This document shows, one piece after another, positions 44,674 to 55,768 of a stretch of DNA of 64,000 bases. Under the pieces are notes generated by a model. It did no database searches and had not been told where the DNA came from. It worked only from the letters and a program-made list of their open reading frames with translations. The position numbers and the translations under genes are program-made. This DNA is from Nothophaeocryptopus gaeumannii (lineage: Eukaryota; Ascomycota; Dothideomycetes; Mycosphaerellales; Mycosphaerellaceae): contig JASISA010000010.1 in assembly GCA_031771865.1 (NCBI GenBank), forward strand, positions 992,001-1,056,000, written 5' to 3'. Position 1 is the first letter of the stretch. Each line of letters begins with the position of its first letter.

Positions 44674-45658
44674 ACTGAAAGGCGTAGTATGTCATTTGAA
44701 TTGCTGAAGAATATGCAGGATTCCAGAAGTGAGATTCAACGTCCCAGAGAAAAGCAGTTCTTTCACTTGATGGGTACCGGTGTTCCCAACGGACTTGTGC
44801 CGAGAGCCTCGAGACCCGTGCAAAAGAATCCTACCGGGCGCAACAGAACAGTGCAAGTTGAGCCAACGAAGAAAAAGAGGATCAAATTTGAGGAGTAGTA
44901 TGGCTGGCTGAAAGAGTAAGATGATACAACTGTGCATTTCCGCCTCTGCGGAAGCGGCGGCTGCGCTGCGAAGGGTGGCCAATGTAACGAGGCCATGTCG
45001 TGTACGTAAGATCTCGGCGTGAAGTCTAGCTCGCGTAGGCCGAATGCATTTCTTGAGCATTCGGGACGGTGTTACCAGAGACAGCCAGAGAGCTTTCTAC
45101 TCCGTAACGGAGATCTGTTCCTTACTCTCAATGCCAAATCCCGCCTGTTCAAAGCAGTTGAGATCAAAAGAGAGAACCGCGAACGAGGCTGCAAGGAGCA
45201 GCCTCGCGTAGCTTCACATCTTTTCGTACAGTCGCCTCATGCTGGAAATTGGAATCCACGTACGATCAAGGGTGAAGTGAAAACTTTTGAGACTATTGTC
45301 GACTAAACTGGCGACGATATACCGTTTCACGATGTTTCTCGCCAGAGTGAAGTGTAAGTAGAACTGGTTGGACGGTGTAGAACCATGATTCTTGGCACTC
45401 ACGCAGGACCCACCTCAGTGCGTCCTTCGCTCAATCTGGACAATGAAAACGACATCGTTCGCAAGGCCAAGACGATCTAAAATGTTTCGCAATGCAGCAT
45501 CGGATGCTGAACCGATGTTTGCGGATAGACATTTTGCCTTCCTAGACGACTTGCCTGGGGACCCAGACGGCATCTACACATCGCCCACTGAACGAGCATA
45601 TCGTCACACAAGTCACCATCCGAACGGAAGAAATTCGAATTCCTCTACGAAAAGGCAT
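44674..45658. other. Convergent intergenic region
   Basis: About 1 kb between the GH3 and APC permease stops. Small plus-strand frames (44,689-44,898 and 45,484-45,663) have no recognisable feature. I see no supported gene. Confidence 0.45.
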
Positions 45659-47522
45659 CTAATAAGCTGAGCTCCCAGGCGTCAACTGAGGAGTGTCGTC
45701 ATTCACTCTCGGCCCTGCATAGTTCTTGCGCCCCCAGATGTAATACCACGCCAACGCAAGGGCCAGACCGCCAACAAACACGATCGAACCATAGTTCATC
45801 GAGGACAGTGTCACCGGCACAGCAGAAGGCATCGAGAAGAGCGGAATAGCGAAGGCACACCAAGCTGGGAAAGAGTCAGCAGTGAACACATACGAAAGAC
45901 TGTGGTTGGACATACCCATTGCGACGACGTTGCAGAATCCGCCAAACCATCCAAAGTTCCACTTCGCACCCACAAGCTTCTTCCTGCCCGAGCAGAAAGA
46001 GACGGCGACCGGCATGACATAGCTGAGCGTCAAAAAGATGACACCAGATCCGTTGAAAGCATTAAACGCAGCGCTGGAACCGAGGTAGATGACGCCGAGG
46101 ACAACCTGGACAACAGCACTCAACATCATGGAGTTGAGTGGCACATCGAGTTTCTTGTTGACGGTATCGAAGCCGAGCTTGCGGGAGCCTGGAATAGCGC
46201 CATCTCTAGCGAACGCCCAGGTGCATCGAGAAGCAGCAGTCGTGCATCCAGTACCGCAAAGAACACCCAGGATGATGAGCGGTACGCAGAGGACGAATGC
46301 GCCGACTGGGTTGCCGATCGCAGAGCGCAGGATGACTGGAATTGGCTGTCCAGATGGATCGCTGACGACAGCTGCGATGTCTGGCAGGACGAACATGAGC
46401 GGGATCAGGAAGAACAGGCCGCAGATACCGTTAAGGACCAGAGCGCCGATCAGAGCCTTGGGGACCTGCTCTGCTGGCTTGTGGACTTCCTCGCACATGC
46501 TGACGACCATGCCAGTCGCAGAAGTTGCATATGCGCCGTGCAGGAGACCAATGCAGAATGCCCATCCAGGTGGTGTCCAGCCGGAGTTGACCTCGAAATG
46601 GCCAAATGCGTACGAGGCACTGCGACGGCCTTCAGCTGAGATTGCGAGAGCAGTGACAATGATCGCGATGACTCCCAGGAACGTGAAGATGACGGCAGCC
46701 GTGTCCAGCATGGGAAGATGTCTGTTCGCCAGTGACGAAATCAAGTTGCAGATGAGGGTGATGCCCAAGAAGATCAGGTAAGTTTGGTACGCTTCGGCTT
46801 GGAAGATACCATTGCCCTCGTCGTCCTGAAAGATGTTGATGCAGCCGATCAAGAACAACGTCGTTCCAAAGTTGACAGACAGGGTAATGATGATGTTTCC
46901 GAGGACAAAAGCCCAGCCAGTGAGCCATGCCGCAAGAGCCCGACACCACTTTGGCGAGACCATGTATGTCTGGTAGTACACACCACCCGCGACTGGATAT
47001 ACCTACGAGAGAGTTTAGTGTTTGTTCTGCTGCAGCGCAAAGCACAAGGCAACGAAACCAGCGCAGACCGGGCAGCATCACAACGACACAGCTACTCCTT
47101 ACCAAAGCAGCACCCGCAAGCAAAACTCATTATACACACAAGCGAACACACGCGCGACGTACCGAAGTGATCTCACCGAGTGAGATCGCCACACAGAGCA
47201 TCAGTAAGCATACTAGCAGCCAGCCCCAAATGATGCAGGCCGGCCCTCCATTGCTCAGAGGGTAGATCAGCGTAGTGGCCAGTCCGTATGGTACGGAGGC
47301 CAGCACGAATGACATGAAAGCCACGCTTAATGTTGATCGATTCCGGGAAAGCTCTTGTGTGTATCCCATAGCGGCAAGGACATCTTCGGCGGCACTGTCG
47401 ACCGAGTTCATGCGGTGAGGCACCTCTGGAAGGTCTTCCTTAGAGTATCCGGACATCTTGGATGCCCTACGGTAGGAGTTCCCGGTCATCGGCGGGTAGG
47501 CATATGGCTCGGCTTTCGACAT
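45659..47522 (-). CDS. APC-superfamily permease (GABA/choline/amino-acid type)
   Basis: A 12-segment membrane transporter of the fungal amino acid/choline transporter family (yeast HNM1/UGA4 relatives). Exons 47163-47522 and 45659-47002 give 567 aa across a 160-nt intron, long for this window. The N-terminal cytoplasmic part is polar; membrane segments start at about residue 60. Characteristic sequences are SVPYGLATTLIYPLSNGGPA, LGEITSVYPVAGGVYYQTYM and CTWAFARDGAIPGS. ATG 47522 is the first ATG in the frame; open sequence upstream lacks one. Uptake of nitrogen compounds such as GABA, choline or an amino acid is likely, but the substrate cannot be set by sequence alone. Confidence 0.92.
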
Positions 47523-49710
47523 GTCGGACGGCAGTGAGTCTGGAATGCAACCGGGTAAGTCGTTCGTTCTGGTCGCTTTCGAGAAGGATGCAGGCTGCTG
47601 TGCTTGATATGTAAACGATAGGTCAATCACACCACAGCCAGACGGTCAGAACGGATTAAGGATTGTAAGCGTTATCGATGGTTGTTGCTGTGGGCTTGGT
47701 CCGTTCGCAGGCCTAGCAGATAGGTCAAGATTGTCGCTGTGGGCTCTTTTTCGTATATCCTGGCCTTGTTGGTCCTGCAAATTGATTGTCGCTCTGGGTC
47801 CAAAAGGCAGACTGACTTGCACAGTATAGGGCGCTTTGGGATCCGGTACTCTGGTACACAACGTCGCTTCTGGGAGTTTGCTGCTTTTGGGATCTTCGTT
47901 CCAATCTGGGTGCTTCGGTCCTGTCGATGTTTCGGTAGATGCAAGCAGGCAGGCGGGAGGGAGACTTCTTGTCGATCGTCGAGAGGCTTGTTGCTTGGCT
48001 TGCTTTGGCTGCTGCTATCTCAACTCTTTCAAACACATCAAGTAGTATATGCTCGCTGCTGGGTTAGGAACTTCGCTGAGGTTGTTGGTTTGGGGAGTAG
48101 CTACAACGACAGCAGGGCCTGGAGGAAGGTGGTTTCGACTGAGCAGCGGCTGCCTCGGTGTTACGACCGACCAGGACCATTTCTTCACATGGAGGACCCA
48201 TTCTTTTGATTAAGTACGGCCTGCAGACCCGGCGCGCAAAGAAGCTATTGTGTCTAAACGTAATGGGAAACATTCGTCGGTCATTGAAGGCTACTCCTCC
48301 GAATCAAACCGATCGCAGCAGGAGGGTGCCAATTCTGCCAACCCTTGTAGCGATACTGTAGCGGCTTGGCTTGTGCACTGCCGCCGTCTTCTACCTAGTT
48401 TCTTGTCTGCTGAGTTCAGCTTTGTCAATTTGATGTGTATTGAATGTATGGGACGGAATGGGTATACCCGATGTGACGCACCTAGAAGTTCCGTTAGAAG
48501 TAGTTTGAAGCGTCCCAAGGCAAAAGCCCTTGGGCTTGCAGAATTTTGATGCCCGGAGGCGAACCGAATGGGGCAAAGTCGCACGTGGCTAGCCTTATGT
48601 CTGACTTCACTTCGGTGCTTTCTGCGCTGCAACGCCATTTCACTACCCTCGTTTACGGAGGGCGCAGGACATGCACTTCCCAGGTGGGGCGGAATCGCTT
48701 GTCTCTGATGGCTGCCCATGGGCGGTGGTGTTGGCGATGAACGATGATGGGTGATGATGCTGGGCACGAAGGAGGCCTTCATCCGGGTGACCACAGAGAA
48801 TTTTTGGCCGGCCTCACAAGGCTGGGACGGGCAGCGGATCGATCACAGTGCACGAGCAACACTACCGAAAACTTCATGACGACGGAACCACAGTAGTCTT
48901 ATCTCAGCAGCTCTTGGCGGTTGCTTGACTCGATGACCAGAAGCCCAGAACGCACGTCCGAGAAGCATTCTTCAGCCCATCCAAGACCTGGCCCTGTAAA
49001 AGTACATTGGCAGTCCAGTCGCGGCCAGAGCAGCTTTCATCATCGTCTTGTGTGCTGCCTCTTTGCCTGTGCCACATGCTCGATCGGCTTGTGTGTCCGA
49101 CGCCGCTTGCGAGTGCCAATGGGGCCAGCACATACTTGGAGCTGGAAGTACTGCGGCGGCGCAAGGGGAATGAGGCGAAGGAGTGCCGAGAGTCGAAACA
49201 GTAATGAAGACAAATAGAATCTCTCAGCTCTCGATCCAGGTCAAAATCTTTGATGGCCATCTATGCGGGAGATTCTTGAGAGACATCCGCTTGCTGTCTG
49301 TACATGGAAACACTGTTCACTCGAGGCATACACGTCCAGACGACTTACATCACGCATGCGTCGACCTGCACATGTTGTCAGCTGCAGGGTTTGGTGAGCT
49401 CTGATAAGCAGTATCAAATCTCTACGTCATGCAAGCTTCGGACAGTACGCGGCATCAAAAGCTGCACCGAGCACTGACAATGCAGGAGTTCGAAGTTGAA
49501 GCCCGTCAGTGTGACGCCCCAAGTGCGGAGCATTCAGCTGACATAGCGCAACCGTTGAAGCAATGTTGAAGCATTACACTCCACGCCCGGTTTCATCCAA
49601 CCGCCAAAGGTCGAACGGGTGCATTGAGGGAATGAGTCCGAGGGCAGGAAAACACAACAGTCTTGGCACTCATATGCAAAACTCTATTCTAACCTCACAG
49701 AATACCCTGT
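47523..49710. other. Intergenic region, no gene seen
   Basis: About 2.2 kb between the start of the APC permease and the end of the MBOAT gene. Frames on both strands are short and have no recognisable motifs. The right-hand part may hold the permease promoter and leader. Confidence 0.45.
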
Positions 49711-50913
49711 CTATCTCGCTCTACCCCAAAGCCACCGAAAATCGTCAATCGCACCACCAAACAGCTTGACATAAGAATCCAACCCAAAGTTCAAATGTGT
49801 GTCCGTATCTCTCACCCACATAGCCGCAGGCTCAATCGCCAGCACCCACGAAAGCAAAACCTGCCACCAATGCCTCCCCAGCTCCCTCCCCCAGATCGCC
49901 CGTTCGAGTAGACACCAGATTCCCTGGATCGCAAAACAAGCCCAAAAGCCCAGTCCCGTTCGGATGGGTGTGGTGGATGAAGTAGCCACAATCCACGCAT
50001 GCCACATCCCACTTAGACTAAACGTCGCCAGGACACCTGCAGCTCGCCCTGCCCTCTTTCCCAACACACTCCCGACCACTGCATTGGCTGGTGCGTAAGC
50101 CAAACTCGTCATCCAACTCAGACAAGCCTGATGCCATCTCACACCCCAGAACTCGCTCACCGACCGCGCGGCGAAAGGGTAGAAGAAGAGTTTCCTCGAG
50201 CAGGGGGTGTGCAGGAGGGTGTGGTAAATTTCGAGGATGAAGGAGATTGCTGCAATCGTCGACAGAATTTTGAGTTCTGCGATTGGAAAGAGGAGGGTGA
50301 GTGGCGGCAGCAGCACCAGAGGACCGTACTTCCAAAGGACCGAGGGCGGAGGACCATTGCGTTTGGATTCAACAATGGCGATGTCGAAGGATCCGTAGCG
50401 GCATTCGCGGACTAGAAGGGAGATATACACCAGTCTTTGTTTCCAGGTTGATGGCGGTGGAAGGGTTTTCCTTCCAGAGGATTCCGAGTCCTTGCTGACT
50501 CTGAGAGGTGGATTTCCAGATCTCACGACGCCCAGATCCAAAACCTTCGCGGCGAAGAATCCACATATAGTTCTCATATTACATTGTTGCAATGGATCGT
50601 CGTTCGGAAAGATCTGGGCCAGAACCAAAGTACATATCCCACTCGTCAGACTGATGATACGTGTAGCGAGGACAGCATTCGAGAATTCTTCATGTAGCTT
50701 ATCCGTTTCCAGCGTCGCGGGTTTGAGTTTTCGGGACTTCTCATAGGCATGTCTGGCTTCTGCGCAGAAGGAGATGCCAATCAGGGAGAATGTGCAAATT
50801 AGTGTGTTGTATATGAAGAGGGTCAGGAACCAGGAGGGTGAGCCGCGGAAGGCGATGTAGAGCCAGACCGTGATGATTGCGTAGCGGATAATGAGCATGG
50901 TCCAGGCGGTCAT
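49711..50913 (-). CDS. MBOAT wax-synthase-like acyltransferase (Tri7-type)
   Basis: An integral-membrane O-acyltransferase. Single exon, 400 aa, about 8 hydrophobic segments. Key motifs are FAARSVSEFWGVRWHQACLS (about 248-266) and SLSGMWHAW with the likely catalytic His305. These are diagnostic of the wax synthase-like branch that includes fungal secondary-metabolite acetyltransferases such as Tri7. Members typically have 380-450 aa. The neighbour on the same strand, starting 1.8 kb upstream, is a Zn2Cys6 protein. That pairing is common in small metabolic clusters, but no backbone synthase is in the window. Confidence 0.85.
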   Translation of the reverse strand: MTAWTMLIIRYAIITVWLYIAFRGSPSWFLTLFIYNTLICTFSLIGISFCAEARHAYEKSRKLKPATLETDKLHEEFSNAVLATRIISLTSGICTLVLAQIFPNDDPLQQCNMRTICGFFAAKVLDLGVVRSGNPPLRVSKDSESSGRKTLPPPSTWKQRLVYISLLVRECRYGSFDIAIVESKRNGPPPSVLWKYGPLVLLPPLTLLFPIAELKILSTIAAISFILEIYHTLLHTPCSRKLFFYPFAARSVSEFWGVRWHQACLSWMTSLAYAPANAVVGSVLGKRAGRAAGVLATFSLSGMWHAWIVATSSTTPIRTGLGFWACFAIQGIWCLLERAIWGRELGRHWWQVLLSWVLAIEPAAMWVRDTDTHLNFGLDSYVKLFGGAIDDFRWLWGRAR

Positions 50914-51304
50914 GGTTGATGTACGAGGCGGCAGTGTGGGTTACGAGGGTAAAGATCAGTGATGGAAGTAGGTGGATGATTCTCAGGTGATGTCGTAATA
51001 TCTGTCGGCTTCGAGACTCTTCGTGAAAGTCCGGATGCGATTTATCCGCAGCATCCCTGTTGCTGATGATCCGCGTGTTCACAGGCATGTCAACCTAATA
51101 TGTTCTTGATAACCTGTTCTCATCCAATCGTCTCTCCTTCCCTTGCCTGTCGTTATCATCGCTGTAAACGCTATACAACAACAGAATTGCCTCAGGCTCT
51201 TAGGGTATACATCGCCATATCGCATCTGCATCGCCTTCGTACCGTTACCCACTTCACCTCACTTCCCTCACCCACAACAGCACCTTCATCCCCTTCATCT
51301 CATT
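50914..51304. other. Short spacer between the Zn2Cys6 gene and the MBOAT gene
   Basis: 390 bp in a same-strand (minus) arrangement. It must contain the 3' end of the regulator and the MBOAT promoter. No other element is visible. Confidence 0.4.
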
Positions 51305-52684
51305 TTAGGACCCCCACCGATCCCTAAAACTCCTCTCCATCATCCTCGCAGCCTCCAACTCCACCCCATCCCCATTCCACCCTTTCCCCTCAAAATGCTC
51401 AATCGCCACCCTCAAATTATACGCACTACTCAAACTCCGAATCCTCACATCATTCTCACACTTGCTGTGCTCATACGCCGCCTGCAAAATCATATTCGCC
51501 ATCGAATCTAATGCATGCTGACTCGTTTGACATCTCTGCAGATCACCTGCTTCTTGCGACAGCTGAAGCAGATTCCGATGGCAGAGATAGAATGTTCGTG
51601 CGGTGGTGGCTATGGCTTCGGAGTGGCGGGCGTCGGAGTGGTCGTCGATCTGGTGACGGAGGAAGATGAGGAGGTCTGTGTCGAGGGGTATGAGGGCGTT
51701 CATGCGGGCTGTGGGGGACGGGAGGCGGATTGCGGAGAGGACGCGGTCGAGGTATTCTATGGATTTGGCGAGGCGGCCAAAGTGGGATCGGGGGTCGAGG
51801 CCGGATATGTGGCAGTTTGAGATGTCGCTTGAGGGAGACATTGGTGAGCAGATGCTTTGTTCGTAGTCGGATTGTTCTGAGTTTGGGTAGGTCGTTGAAA
51901 GTCGGATTGATGGGGCGCGGAGTTGGAGGGCTGATAATCGCTCCATCACGACGATTGTCCACCAGAGTTGGGCAGTGTCGGTCTTGATTCTCATATCGTG
52001 TTGAACTCCTTGCAGATTGTCCAAGCCTATCAGGGAAGCTTTTCTCGCTGCTGATGAAATCGTTGCAAGAGCCGCATCTGGTCTCGAGCAAGCGTACTCG
52101 TACGTCGCAACGAGCATCTGAGCTTGAACCAACGCCACCGTATCGCCAGAGACAATGTGGACGTGATTCAAGAGCAGCTTGACCAGCAAGCATAGTTCTT
52201 GCATCGAAAACCCATTCGCTTCGATAGGAGTCAGGACCAGGAGACTCATCGCCAAGACCAGCAAGGATACATCGGCTGGCGGTACCGCATGTTGATAAAT
52301 CGCCAGAGCAGCTGCGAAAGCATTTGCCGACAGTATCGGCCATCGATTACATATACTCTGCGAATATCGAATGCAAGCGTCTTCCGCCGAGACTCCAGAA
52401 AGATGGATCAATCGACAGACATGCAAATTGAGGAATCCGTCCAAGACCGACTGAGTCGTACAAGCCAATAAGTCCGCCAAACTTCCAATCGCCAGACTCC
52501 CTGCAGTTGCCGCCGGAGAATCAGAGTAGTCGCACTGCCAACCTCGTTTCAAACAGGACGAGTATCTAGGCAGAAGCTTGTCGCAGGCCTTCTTTCGCTG
52601 CTTACATATCGCACATGCATGCGGAGCGCGCTCCGCAGGGTCCGAAACAGAAATCGAATATTCAGGAGATGAGATGCTTCCCAT
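51305..52684 (-). CDS. Zn2Cys6-type regulator lacking the fourth cluster cysteine
   Basis: A 459-aa single-exon protein with an N-terminal zinc-cluster-like segment. Ligands C24, C27, C34, C44 and C51 are present, but the position normally held by the fourth cysteine (PxC before SSC) is Tyr41 (KLLPRYSSCLKRGWQC). The codon is TAC; a single G-to-A change from TGC would explain it. The remaining ~400 residues look like the C-terminal part of fungal-specific regulators (DTAQLWWTIVVMERL, LIPLDTDLLIFLR). With one ligand missing, zinc binding and DNA recognition may be weakened. It could be a decaying or repurposed regulator. It lies 391 bp upstream of the MBOAT gene, which it may once have controlled. 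Confidence 0.85.
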   Translation of the reverse strand: MGSISSPEYSISVSDPAERAPHACAICKQRKKACDKLLPRYSSCLKRGWQCDYSDSPAATAGSLAIGSLADLLACTTQSVLDGFLNLHVCRLIHLSGVSAEDACIRYSQSICNRWPILSANAFAAALAIYQHAVPPADVSLLVLAMSLLVLTPIEANGFSMQELCLLVKLLLNHVHIVSGDTVALVQAQMLVATYEYACSRPDAALATISSAARKASLIGLDNLQGVQHDMRIKTDTAQLWWTIVVMERLSALQLRAPSIRLSTTYPNSEQSDYEQSICSPMSPSSDISNCHISGLDPRSHFGRLAKSIEYLDRVLSAIRLPSPTARMNALIPLDTDLLIFLRHQIDDHSDARHSEAIATTARTFYLCHRNLLQLSQEAGDLQRCQTSQHALDSMANMILQAAYEHSKCENDVRIRSLSSAYNLRVAIEHFEGKGWNGDGVELEAARMMERSFRDRWGS

Positions 52685-54295
52685 GCTTGTGCTTGCTTGA
52701 GACTCTGCTCTTGTCGGCCGCGACCGTCAGAATCTGGGCAGTATGGAGCCTTCGATGACTGTCGTATTGATGTACTTGGGAAATAGAGTTCGGGACGAAG
52801 TGGGGATGTCGGCCGGTAGCCTTAGGTCAGCAGTGAGATTGACGTCTAGTCATGGCGGGTTCCGAGAGCTGAGGTCCAAAGCAAAGGTCTGTCGGCGAGG
52901 TGATCCTAGGGAGGCTTAAAGAGGAAACCCAATGGGAGGCTGAGGCTTGTTGATCCTCCGTATGAATCCTGAACACATCAGCGCATTCGAGGGCTTCAGA
53001 GAATCAAGAGTCCAGATTCGCGGTATCGAGTGAGTAGGGCGTGGAAGCATCACCTGAAACCATTATATCGGACATGCCGACACATCGGACGCCGCATATA
53101 GTATCGACCTCGATCGAAGGAACTAGTGTTGAGCAGAAAGCCAGTCCAGAATGGGCAGGTGCGAGCAGAGTTGACACGCTGAGCCACCCTCAGTCGCGGC
53201 TTCAATGCTCTATCATCGTTACCACATTGTCCAGGCTCGTGTTGCCGTGGTGATCTTCTTGTGCGCCTCCTGCAAATGACGAGGCTTTTTGGTCCGGGCC
53301 CGAGATAGGGAGACTGGGGCAGGTCCTTCTGGCCAGCGTGAAAGAATCTCAAGTCATGCAGCGGGAACAGTAGCACGGCATATCCTCATATAGCCAGCCT
53401 GGCTTCACCAATCTTGTTGGAATCCCTTCTTATCACCGAGCATGGCCAATGGTAACGAGGTTTGCACTTGCTCAGCTGTGTCCCGCGTCGGAATGCGTTT
53501 TTTGATGCGAGAAGCAAAGGTCAGGCGAGAGTCTGGTCATTGCGCAGCTCCCATATCGAGGTAGTTGATCGTGATGAATCGTGTATGTGCTTGAGTGAGC
53601 GGTACCGAGTATTCTTGAAGGTTTTGAGTGCGCCGGGCCCGATGCATAGAGGTCGAGCAGAAGAGGCAGCATCAGCTTCTCGCTTCCGGGCCGATGACCA
53701 GATATATGACAGGCGCCGTGGCATTTGCCCTCCTCGAGAAATGGGCAGGAAGCTGCGAGCTGGCCGACCGTTGCCTTTTGTGGGATTCGTCGGCCGCAAA
53801 GTCGCAGAGACGATCATCTTTGGTATAGGGCTTGGCATACCACAGCTTGGTCATGCTCTTGTACCCAATCAGATGAATCGTATTTGACGTCGAAGAGCCT
53901 CGGTCGACCTCTTTCACACAGTTTGTCCCAAGTGCCTGTCTTCCAGGGTTTGATTTCCATTCACCGTCGATTCCCGCCATCCATCAGGTAGTAAACTCGA
54001 GGTCTTAGTCCTGAACAAGCCAGGGCTCTTCGCTCGGACAAGTCAGTCGATCTGTGTTCTGTCGCCAGCAAAGATGAGGCTTATCAACCTCGTAAGTATG
54101 TTCACTGCAAAACAATCAAAATCGAACCTGGTATCTCTCTACCTGTACAGTCGATGTCGCTTGCCCTAACCCCTAGAAAATGCTCCAAAACGCCGAACGT
54201 AAATGCTATGAGAACAGTCGTAAATGCTTTATGCAACAAGCCAGCTGTCAAGCACGTTAGTACACTGTCTTCTATGGCCAGGAATGCTTCACTTA
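52685..54295. other. Intergenic region, no gene seen
   Basis: About 1.6 kb. Short frames at 53,462-53,887 (+) and 53,672-53,980 (-) overlap and have no recognisable motif or signal peptide. It should include the promoter of the Zn2Cys6 gene on the left and the 3' region of the GH76 gene on the right. Confidence 0.45.
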
Positions 54296-55768
54296 CTATC
54301 CACCACCAACAGCGCCTACACACACCAACACCGTCAAGATACCAGCACCGGCTCTATCGGCAGTTGTTATCACGCTCGTGGGCGCTGATGCATCGGCATC
54401 ACCTCCTGAACCACCTAAATATTAGCGCATAATCGAATCACCAGTCGAATGTTCCCAGGATCACTCGACGGAGGGGAATAACGCACCTGTCCCGGCATCG
54501 GGATTGCCTTTACTCGTTCCTCCTGTTGTTGAGCTCACTGGTGCTGACACTTCTTGAATGAGCAGACTCTGAACAATCTCCAGTGCGCCCATTTGCTGTC
54601 CGACTCCGTATGTTCCGTCCCAGGTTGAGTTCTGAGTCCACTTGAGTCCGCACGTTACACCGTCCGTTCCGCCATCGCATTGCTCGGCAGCGGCGGCTGC
54701 TGAGATTTCAAGGTATGGCCGTATTGAATCATATAAGAAAGGGGCCACTTTTGTTGAAGCAGCTGCGAATCGCGCGAGGTATGCCTTGAAGGACTGCTGA
54801 TCGGTATCGCAGTTGTTTGAAGGCTCACACAGCTCTCTCATGACCATGTTCTGATTGCCAGTGAAGTAGTTCTTCGTGCTGGCGTTCCAGATACCCTCTG
54901 TTCGGTCCCTCCATGTCGTCGTGTTGGTCATGTTGTACATGGTGGCTGCGCCGTTGAGCATCATGCCCGCTGTATAGGTCCATAGAGTATGATCCATGGT
55001 AGTGCAGTTATTACCAATGCTCGTTCCATCGTAAATGTCGTAGTCGTCTCCGATCATGTCCACGGACACCATCCAATCGTATGCCTTATTCGCCCAGTCC
55101 TTGTACGTCTCGTTTCCGGTGTACGCATATAATCGCGAGGCCAGATTGAACATACCACCGTTAGATGCACTGTTCTTGTAATCGTAGCCGTTGTTCCAAG
55201 TGAAGATCTGCCAACGAAGACCGCCCGCGCAGTCTGCAGCATCCCAGCGTGCGGCTTGAGAATTGAAGACACCTTGCGCCAAGGCTAGCCACTGCGGCTC
55301 GTCCGAAGGTGGATTTGGGAAGGCGAGTTCGGCAGCGGACATAGCAGCGAAGCCCCAAAAGACTTGATCATCGTTACCTTCGGCTTTCGTTTGATTGGGA
55401 GGCTATCATATGTCAGACTGTGTCTTGAAGACTCGAGCATGTAAATGACCAACCATGTAATTGTTGTCCGGGCCAACCTGGAAGATCATTCCTTGCTTCA
55501 CAATATCGTTGTAGGTTGTGTCTCCGGTGTAGTACCAGTAGTTGATGAGCGAGTTGAACATTGCACCGCACTCCCACCAGTAATAAGGGTCTCCCAGCTC
55601 TCCGGGAATCATGCCGGTCTCGTTTCCTTGGTAGTATTTGACCATGCCGTAGGCGATGGTGCTGGCTGCGCTTTTGATCGAACTTGTGTCGTTGACGTCA
55701 AGGGATATGCCGGCGACAAGGTTCGCGATGGCCAGCGTGCCTGCCGTGACCTGGGTTGTAAAGCGCAT
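54296..55768 (-). CDS. GH76 alpha-1,6-mannanase-like, GPI-anchored (DFG5/DCW1 type)
   Basis: A cell-surface enzyme thought to cleave or transfer the mannan part of GPI glycans and link proteins to the wall. Exons 55454-55768, 54487-55402 and 54296-54414 give 449 aa. The start is a signal peptide (MRFTTQVTAGTLAIANLVAG). Family sequences are YYWWECGAMFNSLINYWYYT, the catalytic Asp pair D116-D117 (EGNDDQVFWGFAA) and GGLRWQIFTWNNGYDYKNS. The last exon adds a Ser/Gly linker and a hydrophobic end (AGILTVLVCVGAVGGG), fitting a GPI attachment signal. Without the final splice the protein would end early and lose this signal. Length agrees with the family. Confidence 0.92.
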
